A stretch of DNA of 7,591 nucleotides from Acholeplasmataceae bacterium UBA5617. GTDB taxonomy: Bacteria > Bacillota_I > Bacilli_A > Acholeplasmatales > Acholeplasmataceae. How positions within the stretch are numbered: position 1 is the first letter of the stretch; the number at the start of each line of letters is the position of its first letter. The position numbers and the translations under genes are program-made. The stretch lies in NCBI GenBank assembly GCA_002424575.1, contig DIKN01000100.1:1-7591 (forward strand), in the 5' to 3' direction. Shown piece by piece: positions 6,251-7,591 of this stretch. The notes below the pieces were generated by a model, which saw only the letters and a program-made list of their open reading frames with translations, was not told where the DNA came from and did not search any database.

Positions 6251-7567
6251 ATGATGATTAAAATATATAATTCACTCACACAAACAATCATGCCATTTGA
6301 AACCATCACACCAAAGCGGGTGACCATGTATGTCTGCGGACCCACCGTTTATGGTGATATTCATCTCGGTAATGCACGCCCCATCATCTTTTTTGATGTC
6401 GTCAAACGCTATTTTAGCCACGTCGGATACGATGTTTTATTGGTCTCCAACATCACCGATGTTGATGATAAAATCATTGATAAAGCGAAAGAACTTCAAG
6501 TATCGGAACAGAGTATTACCAAACAATATACCGAAGCATTTATGGACATGACCGCATCGTTGGGAAGTGCATTTCCTGATCTCATGCCTAAAGCGACAGA
6601 GTATGTCGCCAACATGATTGAATACATCCACGATTTAATCGATCAAGGTTACGCTTATGTTCGACCATCAGGTGTCTATTTTCGCGTTGGACGTATCGAA
6701 GATTATGGCATTTTAAGTAAACAGAACATGCAAGAATTAAATCAAGGTGTTCGAATTACCCTTGAAGACGATAAAGAAGACCCCAGAGATTTTTCTATCT
6801 GGAAAATAACAGATGATGGTCTTCGCTATGAATCACCATGGGGTCAAGGTCGTCCAGGATGGCATACCGAATGCGCGGTCATGAATCACGAAATTTTCCG
6901 CGGTGAAATCGATATCCATGGTGGTGGAACCGATCTAAAATTCCCTCATCACGAAAATGAAATCGCACAGACATCAGCACATGATCATCATCACATCGCA
7001 CGCTATTGGATGCATGTCGGCCGACTCGATGTTAATGAAACAAAGATGAGTAAATCGCTGGGCAACATCACGTGGGTAAAAGATCTCATTCAAGTCTATG
7101 ATCCACTATCTTTCCGCTTTCTCATGATTGGACATCACTATCGCATGCCCATCAATTACTCTGAGGAATTAATGTCACAGTATAGTAAAGAGTATGATAA
7201 AATAAAACGAAGCCTTAAAAAAGCTTTTTTAACCGTGTCAATTGCCAAAGCATTTACGTTTGATATCGATCATGAATTGATGGATGACTTCTACACCCTC
7301 ATGAATGATGATTTTAATACGCCTAACGTCACCACACTCATCTACGATTTACTCAAATTGATGAACAAAGAAAAAGATGTGATGCGACTTGCAATACTCT
7401 ATCAAACAACCAAGACAATCTTAGAAATCTTAGGCCTCATGCCGAGATATGAACTCACCGATGACACCTTGTCCCTTTATAAAGCATGGGAACAAGCACG
7501 TCAAGACAAAGACTACGCACGAGCTGACCAGCTCAGAGAAAAGCTTAGCGAGCGAGGATGGATGTAA
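6251..7567 (+). CDS. cysS: Cysteinyl-tRNA synthetase
   Basis: This class I synthetase charges tRNA(Cys) with cysteine using ATP in the cytosol. It contains MYVCGPTVY (26-34), the HIGH-type motif HLGN (38-41), NITDVDDKII (67-76), SPWGQGRPGWHTEC (195-208), DIHGGGTDLKFPHHENE (221-237) and the KMSKS motif itself (265-269). The zinc site that selects cysteine is complete: C29, C208, H233 and E237. The helical C-terminal domain carries MNDDFNTPNV (351-360) and ARADQLREKL (423-432). Two adjacent ATG codons could start it; the ribosome binding site spacing favours 6254, which would shorten it by one residue to 437. The protein stops after SERGWM (433-438). It therefore lacks the roughly 15-residue tail (an LEDT..GTRW-like strand) usual in bacterial relatives, which run to about 460 residues. 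A histidine-rich loop AHDHHHIA (243-250) follows the zinc site. The next reading frame begins one base after the stop, so the two are probably co-transcribed. Confidence 0.97.
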   Translation: MMIKIYNSLTQTIMPFETITPKRVTMYVCGPTVYGDIHLGNARPIIFFDVVKRYFSHVGYDVLLVSNITDVDDKIIDKAKELQVSEQSITKQYTEAFMDMTASLGSAFPDLMPKATEYVANMIEYIHDLIDQGYAYVRPSGVYFRVGRIEDYGILSKQNMQELNQGVRITLEDDKEDPRDFSIWKITDDGLRYESPWGQGRPGWHTECAVMNHEIFRGEIDIHGGGTDLKFPHHENEIAQTSAHDHHHIARYWMHVGRLDVNETKMSKSLGNITWVKDLIQVYDPLSFRFLMIGHHYRMPINYSEELMSQYSKEYDKIKRSLKKAFLTVSIAKAFTFDIDHELMDDFYTLMNDDFNTPNVTTLIYDLLKLMNKEKDVMRLAILYQTTKTILEILGLMPRYELTDDTLSLYKAWEQARQDKDYARADQLREKLSERGWM

Positions 7568-7568
7568 T

Positions 7569-7591
7569 TTGAATGGTTTAACGCTTGCCTA
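7569..7591 (+). CDS. mrnC: Mini-ribonuclease III, N-terminal fragment (partial)
   Basis: Only about seven codons are visible before the window ends. From a TTG one base after the cysS stop, the frame reads (L/M)NGLTLAY. This matches the N-terminal helix of MrnC, where the Bacillus subtilis protein has LNGLALAYIGDA. MrnC is the RNase III-like enzyme that matures 23S rRNA ends, and in Bacillota its gene commonly follows cysS, so position and residues agree. The GAGG at 7554-7557 inside cysS could serve as ribosome binding site for this TTG. No ATG opens this frame nearby. The call rests on a short stretch plus gene order, so confidence is moderate. Confidence 0.55.

Overview
The window looks like a chromosomal stretch from a low-GC Gram-positive or mollicute lineage that uses the standard genetic code. 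Two genes end in TGA and tryptophan is encoded by TGG, which argues against the Mycoplasma/Spiroplasma code (TGA = Trp). The promoters are AT-rich and sigma-A-like, with Firmicutes-style Shine-Dalgarno sites. There is a lipobox lipoprotein and a DUF2779-family protein, and cysS is followed by a probable mini-RNase III gene. An Acholeplasma- or Izemoplasma-like genome, or another early-branching Bacillota, is my best guess from content alone; I could not run a taxonomic search.

Every recognisable gene is on the + strand. (1) Positions 2-676 hold the C-terminal half of an MFS transporter of the SLC45/sugar-cation type, cut by the window edge. Three bases later comes a P-loop nucleotide kinase-like protein of the FlaR/'topology modulation' family (680-1207). 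(2) A promoter at about 1230-1258 drives gltX (TTG start, 1286-2632). gltX overlaps by ATGA a surface lipoprotein gene with GLUG-type beta-helix repeats (2629-4173), and a strong intrinsic terminator follows (4189-4221). (3) A single-gene unit has its own -10 box, a 615-codon gene (4283-6130) and a terminator whose stem starts inside the stop codon. The protein joins a Cas4/RecB-like PD-(D/E)XK nuclease region with a putative Fe-S cysteine set to a DEDDy-type exonuclease region (DUF2779). (4) A region with two TATAAT boxes precedes cysS (6251-7567). One base after the cysS stop a reading frame opens with the N-terminal signature of mini-ribonuclease III (mrnC), cut by the window end.

The functional themes are translation (Glu-tRNA and Cys-tRNA charging, probable 23S rRNA processing by MrnC), nucleic-acid processing by the two-nuclease protein, and the cell surface (lipoprotein, transporter). 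No mobile element, CRISPR array, tRNA or rRNA gene is visible, and no gene-free stretch exceeds about 120 bases. The points most worth a second look are the two-nuclease DUF2779 protein, a glutamyl-tRNA synthetase lacking the zinc-binding insertion of its relatives, the coupling of that synthetase gene to a lipoprotein, and a CysRS that ends earlier than usual.
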